Of a DNA stretch of 64,000 bases, positions 37,182 to 45,810 are shown one piece after another. How positions within the stretch are numbered: the stretch's first letter is position 1; every line of letters starts with the position of its first letter. The stretch comes from Halosimplex pelagicum (GTDB taxonomy: Archaea > Halobacteriota > Halobacteria > Halobacteriales > Haloarculaceae), in assembly GCF_013415905.1 (NCBI RefSeq), contig NZ_CP058909.1:2170001-2234000 (forward strand), written 5' to 3'. Below the pieces are notes generated by a model. The model made no database searches, was not told the DNA's origin, and worked only from the letters and a program-made list of their open reading frames with translations. The position numbers and the translations under genes are program-made.

Positions 37182-37505
37182 TTAGTGGCCGCCGGAAACG
37201 AAATGGAGACCGACGATTCCGACGAGAATTGTACTGATGAACCCGATTCGAGCAAGGGTTGCTGGTTCATCAAACAGGATAATGCCAAGCGAAGCGGTCC
37301 CAACAGCTCCGATACCAGTCCAGACGGCGTACGCCGTTCCGATGGGGAGTTCTTGGATTGCCCGTGCCAATAGAACCATACTAATGATGAGGGCAATAGC
37401 GGTGCCGAGCGTGGGTAGCGGTTTTGAGAGCCCATCCGAATATTCGAGCCCGATTGCCCAGCCGATTTCGAACAACCCAGCCAGTATCAGAAGGAACCAT
37501 GACAT
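37182..37505 (-). CDS. sugE: Small multidrug resistance transporter, Gdx/SugE (guanidinium exporter) type
   Basis: 107 residues and four membrane helices, the exact SMR size. The N-terminus MSWFLLILAGLFEIGWAIGL has the membrane Glu13 that binds substrate and protons. LPIGTAYAVWTGIGAVGTAS is the Gdx/SugE signature that separates these from EmrE-type drug pumps. Such proteins work as dual-topology dimers exporting guanidinium or short-chain quaternary amines in exchange for protons. It stands alone between the broken HTH gene and the right 69-bp repeat. Confidence 0.88.
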   Translation of the reverse strand: MSWFLLILAGLFEIGWAIGLEYSDGLSKPLPTLGTAIALIISMVLLARAIQELPIGTAYAVWTGIGAVGTASLGIILFDEPATLARIGFISTILVGIVGLHFVSGGH

Positions 37506-37607
37506 CTCACTGTTTATCTACTCATACAGTCGAACTATGTCTTCCGATATCGACTGCCTCAGGGGGAGATTTTTGGCCACAATCAATCGGATCGACCGAT
37601 AACTCCC

Positions 37608-37676
37608 CTGTACTGACCGATTGCGGCAAGATAATTTCAACGGAGAGTGACTGAATCAACTGCTCACTGTGCCTGC
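37608..37676. repeat. 69-bp perfect direct repeat, right copy
   Basis: The second copy of the sequence at 34626-34694. It lies between the exporter gene and the polytopic membrane protein and outside any called gene. Confidence 0.95.
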
Positions 37677-37869
37677 GTACTGACCGCTGGTGATTCTGTC
37701 AGAAACGGTTGCTGTTCAGAGTTGCCTGCGAGATACAGTGCGCCAATCATGCACAGGTCAGGACCTGATAGCGGAAGTGCAGGGAACCGCGTGGTCACCT
37801 TAGATACGGTCCCATATTGTAGAGACGATGGCCCGAAGCCTTTTGATCCAAACGAGGCTATATTGTCCT

Positions 37870-38805
37870 ATGACCACTTCCCGAATCGGGACACGCGATT
37901 TACTATCCCGATTCATCTCCACCGTCGAACGGCGGGCACCGGAGTCCGCTCCGTGGTCGGCCTCGCTTGGCGCTCTCTTCCTTGGCGGGGCCATGGTGTA
38001 CCATGTGTCGGTGAATGGTGACCCATACGTCAATGCAACAAACACTCTGGTAAGATATACTGGATCTGTTGCTCTCTCCCCATTGCAGACGGCGATTCTA
38101 CTGCTGGCCGGGACCGGATTACTCGCGTTCGCCGGCTGGACCAGGATTACTGACCGGAGCCTCCTCCTGCTCATTGGGACAGCCGTCGGCGAATTCGTCT
38201 CGATTGGCTATTTGCTCCTACTCGCCATCCACACCCCAGCACAGACCGCATATCCATTAGTGCACAGCTATCGGGCAACGATACTCGGGTTGGTTCTGTT
38301 CGGAATCGCGCTCATCTCTGCCCATTCTCCGGGAACGTGGCGAGAACCGAGGGGACTCCAACGCATCCTCACCGGAGCCGAACCGCGACGACTCTTTCAA
38401 TGGAGCGTCGCCGGAAGTATTTTGCTCGTTATGGCTGCTGGGGGTGTAGTCTTCGACCTACTACCGTACTGGGCGTACACAGCGTTCGAGGCATTCGAGG
38501 TGTTCGGTGAGCACCCCGTGCCCGCTACGGTGGTGATGCTTGGGTGGTTCGGCCTGGCAGCGCTCCCGGGTTACCGGCAGGACGGCTTGCTCGCCAGTTG
38601 GATGCTCATTGCCGGACCGGTTGGAGGCGCGGCTATCACACTGAATGCCACCGATCAGTCGATCATATTCCAATGGGAAATGTTGGACTCGACCGTCTCA
38701 ACAAGCTGGGTATTCACGACGAATGTGCTTGGAGTCGCCGTGATCGTTGGTACGGTCGGCTACGCCATCGGGGTGACAACTCAACAGATTCGCACCAGAG
38801 CGTAG
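37870..38805 (+). CDS. Polytopic membrane protein, unknown
   Basis: 311 residues from ATG 37870 (MTTSRIGTRDLLSRFISTVE); in-frame residues upstream are unlikely to be coding. Eight or so hydrophobic segments are visible, among them LGALFLGGAMVYHVS, LQTAILLLAGTGLLAFAGW, IGTAVGEFVSIGYLLLLAIH and VLGVAVIVGTVGYAIGVT. There are no charged residues or motifs pointing to a transport mechanism. The basic N-terminus should face the cytoplasm. No family recognised. Confidence 0.7.
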   Translation: MTTSRIGTRDLLSRFISTVERRAPESAPWSASLGALFLGGAMVYHVSVNGDPYVNATNTLVRYTGSVALSPLQTAILLLAGTGLLAFAGWTRITDRSLLLLIGTAVGEFVSIGYLLLLAIHTPAQTAYPLVHSYRATILGLVLFGIALISAHSPGTWREPRGLQRILTGAEPRRLFQWSVAGSILLVMAAGGVVFDLLPYWAYTAFEAFEVFGEHPVPATVVMLGWFGLAALPGYRQDGLLASWMLIAGPVGGAAITLNATDQSIIFQWEMLDSTVSTSWVFTTNVLGVAVIVGTVGYAIGVTTQQIRTRA

Positions 38806-39116
38806 TCTTCGCTGAAGCGGCAATACATCGGTAACTGTGTTGGTTGTGGATCTCGCTCGGATGAACTCAACCTCTGTATCTCGCACGACGTTCCTGACAG
38901 TACCTCGGTAGTTCGATCCCTGCCTCGTTAGGTCGCTCCTCTGTGCTAACCGAGGTGGTCGGAATTTGAGTCGGCCTTTTAGGCGGTGACGCCATTGCTC
39001 TTGGGATCGATATCGTCTCACCGTGGCTCAGAGACCGCTATTCAACACGGCAATCTAAATCGGCCCTTTGTCCTTACCATTCCATTATTAGGAGTCAGAT
39101 GTAAGGTGAAGACAGT
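38806..39116. other. Intergenic stretch with the leader of the next gene
   Basis: No gene was seen. AAGGTGAAGACAGT directly before ATG 39117 contains a Shine-Dalgarno-like GGTGA ten bases upstream, and CATTATTAGG near 39084-39093 is weakly TATA-like. Confidence 0.4.
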
Positions 39117-39638
39117 ATGAAACGCAGGGAATTACTCGGGACTGGTGCGTTAGCGCTCTTAGGAGGTGGTGCTGCCGGGACAGCCGTTGGGCTCGGCCCT
39201 TTGGCGTCAAAGGACACTTCAGAACCGGCTTATTTCGAGTTAGAACCGATCACATACGAACGAGAGCCGCTCCTACTCCAAGCACCTACAGATGCAGTTC
39301 CTCGCGGGGAATCTATCACATTTGAACTCCAACATACTGGAGAATCTGAGAACATTAGTGTTGGATGTCACATTCCGTGGGCCATCCAGAAATTCGAAGA
39401 CGGAACATGGAAACACGCTGTATGGACGGACCAACGATGGCACCTCCTCTGTGCTACGTTGATATCTCCCGGTGACACTCTCACTATAACTGTCCCCCTG
39501 TCACCAACAGCATTAGCTGAGGACCATGGTGTCAGCGAAGAGGAAGCCGAAGTTACATTCATACCTGGAAAGTATCGGTTCGTCGTGTTTGCAAATCCTC
39601 CATTAGCAGTCAATTTCCGCGTTCTTCCGACGGAATAA
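39117..39638 (+). CDS. Secreted beta-sandwich protein with N-terminal signal, unknown
   Basis: 173 residues. MKRRELLGTGALALLGGGAA is a short Tat-like signal (RR at 3-4) and has no lipobox Cys. The mature part alternates hydrophobic strands (RGESITFELQHTGESENISV, PGDTLTITVPLSP, IPGKYRFVVFANPPLAVNFR), in the manner of an Ig-like fold seen in exported haloarchaeal proteins. Two Cys (SVGCHI and LLCATL) could pair. Function unknown. Confidence 0.7.
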   Translation: MKRRELLGTGALALLGGGAAGTAVGLGPLASKDTSEPAYFELEPITYEREPLLLQAPTDAVPRGESITFELQHTGESENISVGCHIPWAIQKFEDGTWKHAVWTDQRWHLLCATLISPGDTLTITVPLSPTALAEDHGVSEEEAEVTFIPGKYRFVVFANPPLAVNFRVLPTE

Positions 39639-39782
39639 GATGGCAATTCGGTTTCTAAGCTGTTCTACCATCCGTGTCAGCTAAGAGGAGAACCACGTGA
39701 CGACGACGGCTCATCGAGGCTTCTTTTCGAGAGGAATGAGGAGGCAAGAGCTGTGTCCAACAGAGCCTCCTCATCGAGAATC
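39639..39782. other. Short intergenic region before an IS4 fragment
   Basis: No supported feature. Confidence 0.4.
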
Positions 39783-40003
39783 ATGCGTCGGCTTACTACA
39801 CTGTTTCCCTCCGAGTTCCTCGGCGTGATCGAGCGAGAGGGCAAGCTTTAGGTTCCAGTCCTCGTGTGGGCGCTCGTGTTCGGCTTCGCCGCAGGCGAGA
39901 GCCGAACACTCGCTGGGTTCAGACGCAGTTACAACTCGACGCTGATGAGACAATCTCACCTGGCGGCTTCTATCACCGGTTGACGCCGACACTTGCGGAG
40001 TAC
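39783..40003 (+). pseudogene. IS4-family (ISH8-like) transposase, N-terminal fragment
   Basis: MRRLTTLFPSEFLGVIEREG runs to a stop, after which VPVLVWALVFGFAAGESRTL and AGFRRSYNSTLMRQS continue. A shift then restores GGFYHRLTPTLAEY. This is the opening of an ISH8-type transposase. It ends exactly where the next element begins (about 40003), so the insertion or a deletion there removed the rest. Confidence 0.6.
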
Positions 40004-40080
40004 GCTCTTGCGAAGTAGATTGTTGACGGCGAGAGCTGCGGCTGAAAGTCGAAGAGGGCAAGGGCACCGCGCCAGCGGTG

Positions 40081-40498
40081 CCCGATATGATCCCATGGAG
40101 CCGATTCATCTCGGAATCGGCTGCAGCGGACCTGCTGCAACAGGTTCGCTAGCGTGATGGTGTCGAGTGCCCCCGCTGCCGTTCTGACCTGACGGTCAGA
40201 AACGGCAGCTATCAGGTGTATCAGCGGTATTTGTGTAAGAATTGCGGTCGAACGTTCAACGATAAGACTGGCACGATCTTTGCTCACTCGAAGCTCACAC
40301 TGAAAGAATGGTATTTCACGATCTACGTGTTTGTACGGTTCAACACGAGTCTTCGCCAGATCGAAGCGGAACTCGATGTCTCGTACAAGACGGTGAGACG
40401 GCGCGTCGAGCTCTTCGCCAGCGCGCTCGACGCGCCTTCGATCACGCTGTCTGGCCCCGGTCGAAATCGACGAAATGTACGTTTCTGCCGGGTTGAAT
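40081..40498 (+). pseudogene. IS1595-family transposase, N-terminal half
   Basis: From MIPWSRFISESAAADLLQQV, a stop interrupts before the zinc ribbon VECPRCRSDL...YLCKNCGRTF. The helical domain LRQIEAELDVSYKTVRRRVE follows. A one-base shift then reads VEIDEMYVSAGL, the first catalytic Asp. The coding sequence ends there. The remnant at 410-902 holds the complementary C-terminal half of this family. Confidence 0.75.
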
Positions 40499-40503
40499 AG
40501 CAG

Positions 40504-40654
40504 TGTGCCCACATCGTGGACAGGACGTGTTCTCCCAGAAATCCTTGAGTCGCCGCTCGATGCGGGCATCGAGCGACTCCGTGTCGATCTCGACGATGCC
40601 CAGCTCGATCAGCTCTCGAAACATCGTGCCGAACGCCGGCTGAGCAGAAGCCAT
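40504..40654 (-). other. Opposite-strand zinc-ribbon ORF head
   Basis: The minus strand from ATG 40654 reads MASAQPAFGTMFRELIELGI, then EIDTESLDARIERRLKDFWE and SCPRCGHTA, before entering the complement of the transposase. It looks like a true protein head (helix plus zinc knuckle) joined in inverse orientation. Family not recognised. Confidence 0.35.
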
Positions 40655-40904
40655 ATCGCCAAATTAGTGCTGGCTCAGTGTAAATACAGGGTCTTTCCGT
40701 AGCTCTACACAAGAGCGATCGCGTTTTCATATTCCGTATCGCGCTCCCTATCTCACGTGGTTAAACAACAAATGTCTTTTGCGACGGGCGGTTAGACAGT
40801 GAACTATCAATGGACGCACGTTTCGAGCCAGGCCAGTACCGGAACTGGAGGCGAGCTCGAATCGACACCGAGAGGACCATTCGCTGTCCCTCTGTGGTCG
40901 AATA

Positions 40905-43787
40905 ATGGCCGCTCCCCCACCCATTCTGGATTCGTCGACTGTGTTGCTCGTCGGGACGGATGACTGGCTCACGCAATTCGCCACGACGCTCGAGAGACGG
41001 ACTGATGCCAGTGTACAACACGATCGAACCAAGACGAGGGCAATCGACACTATCCGGACGCGCCCCACGGACTGTCTCATTAGCGAATACGCACTCGACG
41101 AGACGACCGGGCTTGACCTCCTCCGAGAAATCCGCGAGGAAACGACTACGCTCCCAGTCCTGCTCGGGACTACTGCCGGAAGCGAAGCCATCGCCAGCGA
41201 GGCCATCGAAGCCGGTGTCACCGATTACATCGCGCTCTCGGACCCGCCAGCACAGATGACCGACGAACTCATCGAACGGACCGAGCGTGCGCTCCGGGCC
41301 GCACAGCGGTCGGCCACGCAACGGGACCGAGCCAGACAGTTCGACGCGATCTTCAACGACTCGCGCACTGCGACGTGGGTGCTCGACCCGGATGGCGCAC
41401 TTACCCGTGTGAATGAGACAGCACGGGAGATGGTCGATAAAGACATCGGCACGATCGTCGGCGAACCCTTCTGGGCGCTTCCGTGGTGGTCACAGCCGGA
41501 TGCAATGAACGCGGATGTCCAACAGATTGTGGAGAAAGCACTCGACGGGTCGTTCGGCAAGGCGGTCGTCCCACAGCCGCCAGACGTCGATGAGCCGCGC
41601 GTTCTCGACCTCTCCGTGCGCCCGGTCGAGAACGAGCGCGGCGACCTCGTCTCGATCGTCGTCGAAGGCGTCGATATCACTGAGCGCGTCGATCTCGAAC
41701 GCAATCTCAGAGAATCCGAAGAACTGCACCGCGTCACGCTCAACAACATGACCGATACCGTCCTCATCACGGACGAGGACGGCGAGTACACCTACGTTTG
41801 TCCCAACGTCCACTTCATCTTTGGCTACACAGTTGATGAGATCCGTGACCTCGGGACGATCGACGACCTCCTTGGCGACGACCTTTTCGACCGGGAGGAA
41901 CTCGTGGAAGACGGCGTCCTCAAAAACATCGAGACGACGGCGACCGATAAAGCCGGGCGCGAGCACACGCTCCTCGTCAACGTACGCGAAGTCTCGATCC
42001 AGGACGGAACCCTCCTCTTTAGCTGTCGGGATATCACGAAACGCAAGCAACGCGAGGAGGCACTCGCCACGCTCCACGAGACGGCCCGCGATTTCCTCTA
42101 CGCCGAAACCCACCAGGAAATCGCCCAACACGTCGTTGACGACACACCTGGTGTACTCACTCTCGATGCGAGTGCGATCTACCTCTTCGACGGTGAGGCC
42201 AACAATCTTCGACCCGCAGCCCACTCGGCGACGATGACCGAACTGAACGGGCCACTCCCAACCGTGCACGCGGACGGCGAAACCCTTCCGAGCTACAGTT
42301 TCGTCGAAGACGAGGCGCTGTTCTTCGACGACGTCCACGACGCAGACCGGCTCGAAAATTCGGCCACTGACCTCCGAAGTGCGGCCTACATTCCGCTCGG
42401 CAACCACGGCGTGTTCGTCGCAGGTTCGAACCAGGTCGGAGCCTTCGACGAGGTGACGCGAGAGTTGGTCGATCTACTCGCAGCCACTGCCGAGGCTGCC
42501 TTCGATCGGGTCACACGGGAATCACGCCTCCGGGAACAGGACCGCACACTCCAGCAGCAAAACGAGCAGCTTTCCGCCCTAAACCGGATCAACGAGACGA
42601 TTCGAGAGATCGATCAAGCCCTCGTACAGGCGGAAACGCGCGATGAAATCTATCACACTGTCTGTGAACTGCTGACCGTCGACGATCGGTTCCGATTCGC
42701 CTGGATCGGGACGATCGATCCGACGACCGACACCCTGGAGCCTCGGGCCTGGGCCGGCACCGAACAGGGATACTTGGATAGCCAGTCGTTCACCGTCCAA
42801 GCGTCGGATACAGAACCTGCCGGACAAACCGCAGCCACTGGCGACGTAACGATGGTGACGAACGTCGCTGCCGGTCTCCGTGACGAAGCGTGGCGGAAAG
42901 ACGCCATCTCACGGGACTACCTGTCCGTGTTGAGTATCCCGCTCGTGTACAACGACCTCACGCACGGTGTGTTGACGGTGTACGCGCCGACCCAGGATGC
43001 ATTCGACGAGACGGCGAAGGCGGTCCTGGCCGAACTCGGTGAAACTATCGCGTCCGCTCTCAGTGCGATCGAGCGGAAGAATGCGTTGCTCACGACGTCG
43101 ATGACACGTGTCGAGTTCACTATCGACGATCCGAAGTTTGTCCTCTCACGGCTCGCACAGGACGCGGAGTGTACCCTCTCGTATCAGGGTGGCGTCCAGC
43201 AGTCCATGGAAGGCAGCTACGTGTTCGTGACCGTCGAAGACCGGGCGGTAACTGACGTGGCAGACGCCGCCTCGCAGCTGGTCGGTATCGACGACGTGCA
43301 GCAGATCAGCGCGGACGGGGAGGGGGGCGTTCTACGGCTCCGGCTCACACAACCGTTCCTCGCCTTGGAGCTGGCCGATCACGGTGCCGTCTTCCGCGAA
43401 GCGACTGCTGACCCCACCACGACGACACTCGTCATCGATATCCCGGACAGCATCGACATCCGAACGATCACGCAGCTCGTCCGTGAGACGTTCGCTGGCG
43501 CTGAACTCCGTTCCAAGCAGACGCTCGATCAGACCGCTGAACACAATCTCTACTCGAAGTTCCTCGACTCAGTAACGGAGCGGCAACTGGAGGTGATCCA
43601 GACGGCGTACTACAGTGGGTTCTTCGAGTCGCCCCGTGAGAGCACGGGCGAAGACGTAGCGGAGACACTCGGCATCTCCCCACCCGCGTTCTATCAACAC
43701 GCCCGGACCGTCCAACGGAAACTGTTTGCTGCACTCTTCGAAGAGAACAATCTCCCGGTGGCGGCCTCCACGGATACAGTTCAATAA
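40905..43787 (+). CDS. Bat-like multi-sensor transcriptional regulator (receiver-like, PAS, PAS, GAF, GAF, BAT, HTH_10)
   Basis: 960 residues, cytosolic. A receiver-like domain (about 13-120) has LISEYAL where the phosphoacceptor Asp is normally found (Glu61), so phosphotransfer is doubtful. PAS 1 (about 144-265) begins FDAIFNDSRTATWVLDPDG. PAS 2 (about 275-385) contains MTDTVLITDEDGEYTYVCPN. Two GAF domains follow (about 385-530 and 575-715). A bacterio-opsin-activator type linker domain comes next, and HTH_10 lies at about 890-945 (LTERQ-like VTERQLEVIQTAYYSGFFES, then EDVAETLGISPPAFYQHART). There is no histidine kinase domain. Such proteins couple light, redox or small-molecule sensing to transcription; the signal is unknown. 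It ends 113 bp before the zinc-ribbon/gdh pair, which it might control. Confidence 0.9.
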   Translation: MAAPPPILDSSTVLLVGTDDWLTQFATTLERRTDASVQHDRTKTRAIDTIRTRPTDCLISEYALDETTGLDLLREIREETTTLPVLLGTTAGSEAIASEAIEAGVTDYIALSDPPAQMTDELIERTERALRAAQRSATQRDRARQFDAIFNDSRTATWVLDPDGALTRVNETAREMVDKDIGTIVGEPFWALPWWSQPDAMNADVQQIVEKALDGSFGKAVVPQPPDVDEPRVLDLSVRPVENERGDLVSIVVEGVDITERVDLERNLRESEELHRVTLNNMTDTVLITDEDGEYTYVCPNVHFIFGYTVDEIRDLGTIDDLLGDDLFDREELVEDGVLKNIETTATDKAGREHTLLVNVREVSIQDGTLLFSCRDITKRKQREEALATLHETARDFLYAETHQEIAQHVVDDTPGVLTLDASAIYLFDGEANNLRPAAHSATMTELNGPLPTVHADGETLPSYSFVEDEALFFDDVHDADRLENSATDLRSAAYIPLGNHGVFVAGSNQVGAFDEVTRELVDLLAATAEAAFDRVTRESRLREQDRTLQQQNEQLSALNRINETIREIDQALVQAETRDEIYHTVCELLTVDDRFRFAWIGTIDPTTDTLEPRAWAGTEQGYLDSQSFTVQASDTEPAGQTAATGDVTMVTNVAAGLRDEAWRKDAISRDYLSVLSIPLVYNDLTHGVLTVYAPTQDAFDETAKAVLAELGETIASALSAIERKNALLTTSMTRVEFTIDDPKFVLSRLAQDAECTLSYQGGVQQSMEGSYVFVTVEDRAVTDVADAASQLVGIDDVQQISADGEGGVLRLRLTQPFLALELADHGAVFREATADPTTTTLVIDIPDSIDIRTITQLVRETFAGAELRSKQTLDQTAEHNLYSKFLDSVTERQLEVIQTAYYSGFFESPRESTGEDVAETLGISPPAFYQHARTVQRKLFAALFEENNLPVAASTDTVQ

Positions 43788-43842
43788 CAAACTCCCCGGT
43801 TAAAGCGCTGTTTGGTAGTCAACAGCCGAGTACTCCCTTATA

Positions 43843-43856
43843 CACTTATTACACCT
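43843..43856 (+). promoter_or_regulatory. Possible TATA box of the zinc-ribbon/gdh operon
   Basis: An A/T-rich stretch TATACACTTATTAC lies about 45-58 bases before ATG 43901. It is the only such patch in the 113-bp gap. Confidence 0.35.
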
Positions 43857-43900
43857 TTCTAGAGTGCGCCACTCCACCTGGCGGCACTCGTGAACTCACA

Positions 43901-44044
43901 ATGAGAGATGTCGACCCCGAATCCGACGAAGAAACCCCCTACGAGTGCTTCGAGTGTGGCAATATCATCATCGCCGTAGATAGCCCCGGGCAGTGCCCCG
44001 ACTGTAGCGGCCCGATGCGAAACCGTCGAATGCCGCTCGAATGA
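43901..44044 (+). CDS. 47-residue rubrerythrin-like zinc-ribbon protein (DUF7129-type)
   Basis: Reads [20 protein letters not shown] and ends [11 protein letters not shown]. Two knuckles, CFECG and CPDCSG, give a four-Cys zinc or iron ribbon like the rubredoxin-type domain of rubrerythrin. Small stand-alone proteins of this kind are common in haloarchaea, often next to regulators. The stop overlaps the gdh start by four bases (ATGA), so the two are translationally coupled. An acidic N-terminus and basic C-terminus suggest nucleic-acid or protein binding; the role is unknown. Confidence 0.82.
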   Translation: MRDVDPESDEETPYECFECGNIIIAVDSPGQCPDCSGPMRNRRMPLE

Positions 44045-45348
44045 CCATGGCATCGAAATCTGATAGCACTCGCGACGAGTCCGGCGACGAGGCAGCAGAT
44101 TCGACTGAACCCGAGTCGGCGCTCGAAACCGCTCGCCGCCAGCTGTACCACGCTGCCAACTATCTCGATATCGACTCACATATCGTCGAGCGGCTCAAAT
44201 ATCCCAAGAAGGTCCACGAGGTGACGATCCCCATCGAGCGGGACGACGGAACGGTCGAGGTGTTCACGGGCTACCGCGCCCAGCACGACAGCGTCAGAGG
44301 ACCATACAAAGGCGGGCTCCGGTACCACCCCGACGTGACCAGAGACGAGTGTGTCGGCCTCGGCATGTGGATGACCTGGAAATGCGCAGTCATGGATCTC
44401 CCCTTCGGCGGGGCCAAAGGCGGCGTCGCTGTTAACCCGAAGGAACTGAGTGCGGAGGAGAAAGAGCGGCTCACACGGCGATTCGCACAGGAGCTGCGCG
44501 ACAATATTGGCCCGAAACAGGATATTCCCGCTCCCGACATGGGCACGGACCCACAGACGATGGCGTGGTTGATGGACGCCTACTCGATGCAGGAAGGCGA
44601 GACGACGCCGGGCGTCGTCACCGGGAAGCCGCCGGTGGTCGGCGGGAGCGAAGGCCGCGAGGAAGCCCCCGGACGGAGCGTCGCGATCATTACGCAGTTG
44701 GCCTGCGAGTACTACGACCAGCAGCTTGAGGATACCACCGTGGCAATTCAGGGGTACGGGAGCGTCGGGGCGAATGCGGCCCGACTCCTCGACGAGTGGG
44801 GCGCGACCATCGTCGCGATTAGCGACGTGAATGGCGCGATGTACGAACCAGACGGAATCGACACGGCATCAGTTCCGTCTCACGACGAAGAGCCGGAAGC
44901 AGTCACCACATACGCCGACACCGTGATTTCGAACGAGGAGTTGCTCACCCTCGACGTCGACGTCCTTATTCCGGCTGCCCTGGGGAACGTCATCACCAAG
45001 GAGAACGCGGAAGCGATCGCCGCCGATCTCGTCGTCGAAGGTGCGAACGGCCCGACGACCTCGACGGCCGATTCGATTCTCGCCGAGCGAGATGTCGCGG
45101 TAATTCCCGATATTCTCGCCAACGCAGGTGGTGTCACCGTGAGCTACTTCGAGTGGCTCCAGGACATCAATCGGCGAGCGTGGTCGCTCGAACGGGTGAA
45201 CGACGAACTCGAGGCGGAGATGCAGGCCGCCTGGGATGCGGTTCGATCGGAGTTCGAGCAACGCGACGTTACGTGGCGTGATGCAGCCTACATCGTGGCG
45301 CTGTCCCGCATCGCTGAGGCGCACGAAGCACGTGGGTTGTGGCCGTAG
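44041..45348 (+). CDS. gdhB: Glutamate dehydrogenase (NAD(P)+), GdhA/GdhB family
   Basis: 435 residues. It interconverts glutamate with 2-oxoglutarate and ammonia in the cytosol. The first 25 residues are an acidic haloarchaeal extension. The catalytic domain has [17 protein letters not shown] (substrate Lys), [19 protein letters not shown] (catalytic Lys) and [15 protein letters not shown] (Asp). The Rossmann domain carries [17 protein letters not shown] (GxGxxG). The Asp at its second strand end (ISDVNG) hints at NAD preference. Motifs are complete and the length is right. It overlaps the zinc-ribbon gene. The start could also be ATG 44047, two codons on. Confidence 0.95.
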   Translation: MTMASKSDSTRDESGDEAADSTEPESALETARRQLYHAANYLDIDSHIVERLKYPKKVHEVTIPIERDDGTVEVFTGYRAQHDSVRGPYKGGLRYHPDVTRDECVGLGMWMTWKCAVMDLPFGGAKGGVAVNPKELSAEEKERLTRRFAQELRDNIGPKQDIPAPDMGTDPQTMAWLMDAYSMQEGETTPGVVTGKPPVVGGSEGREEAPGRSVAIITQLACEYYDQQLEDTTVAIQGYGSVGANAARLLDEWGATIVAISDVNGAMYEPDGIDTASVPSHDEEPEAVTTYADTVISNEELLTLDVDVLIPAALGNVITKENAEAIAADLVVEGANGPTTSTADSILAERDVAVIPDILANAGGVTVSYFEWLQDINRRAWSLERVNDELEAEMQAAWDAVRSEFEQRDVTWRDAAYIVALSRIAEAHEARGLWP

Positions 45349-45352
45349 TCAG

Positions 45353-45758
45353 ATGCTTCACCCCTCCGCTCTGCGAGCGTGGCACCCATCGACGCCGCTT
45401 GAGCGAGGGCTGTATCGCGTGTTCCGGCTGGTATCAGTCGGAAGCGTAGTGACAGTAGCCGGGTTTGTCGGGTATCTGAGCATCGGCATTGCTCTCTATA
45501 ACCGGTGTCTATACGCCCCCATTCCCGGTGATGGGTTTCTCAGATCCGGTATTCATCAGTCTGAGCTTTCTCATCGGTGGACTCATCTGTCTGCTCTCCG
45601 GGTCATTCACGTTTCTCACACTCCTGGCGAGTGTGAAGGATGCCAACGCCGAGTTCGTTCTCTTGCTGAGTCTCATCGCCTTTGGATTCGGCGCAGCCAC
45701 GGTCCGAGTTACGGCCGAGCCAGTTCTGACGTGGCTTGCTGGACTCGGACCGGTGTAG
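45353..45758 (+). pseudogene. Small membrane protein with one frameshift
   Basis: It begins four bases after gdhB with MLHPSALRAWHPSTPLERGL and a first helix VGSVVTVAGFVGYLSIGIAL. Near 45510 the frame changes and continues YTPPFPVMGFSDPVFISLSF, LIGGLICLLSGSFTFLTLLA and IAFGFGAATVRVTAEPVLTW. Joined, this is a three- to four-helix protein of about 133 residues with no disruption other than the single indel. Unknown function. Sequencing error is possible. Confidence 0.6.
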
Positions 45759-45810
45759 AGTCCAGAAAATGACGGATTTCACAGACCACTACGTAGTGAA
45801 CTACCCTACC

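Larger units (their letters stand above)
40004..40717 (+). mobile_element. IS1595-type (ISH4-like) element, internally rearranged
   Basis: Putative ends CGCTCTTG (40004) and CAAGAGCG (ending 40717) are inverted. The right end is the sequence found at 1-17. Inside lie the N-terminal half of an IS1595 transposase and then a segment that reads in the opposite direction, so the element is a rearranged remnant. Confidence 0.5.

Noticed and set aside
41490-42407. Minus-strand 305-codon frame opposite the Bat-like gene
   Set aside because: Antisense shadow of well-recognised PAS/GAF domains. No motif of its own.
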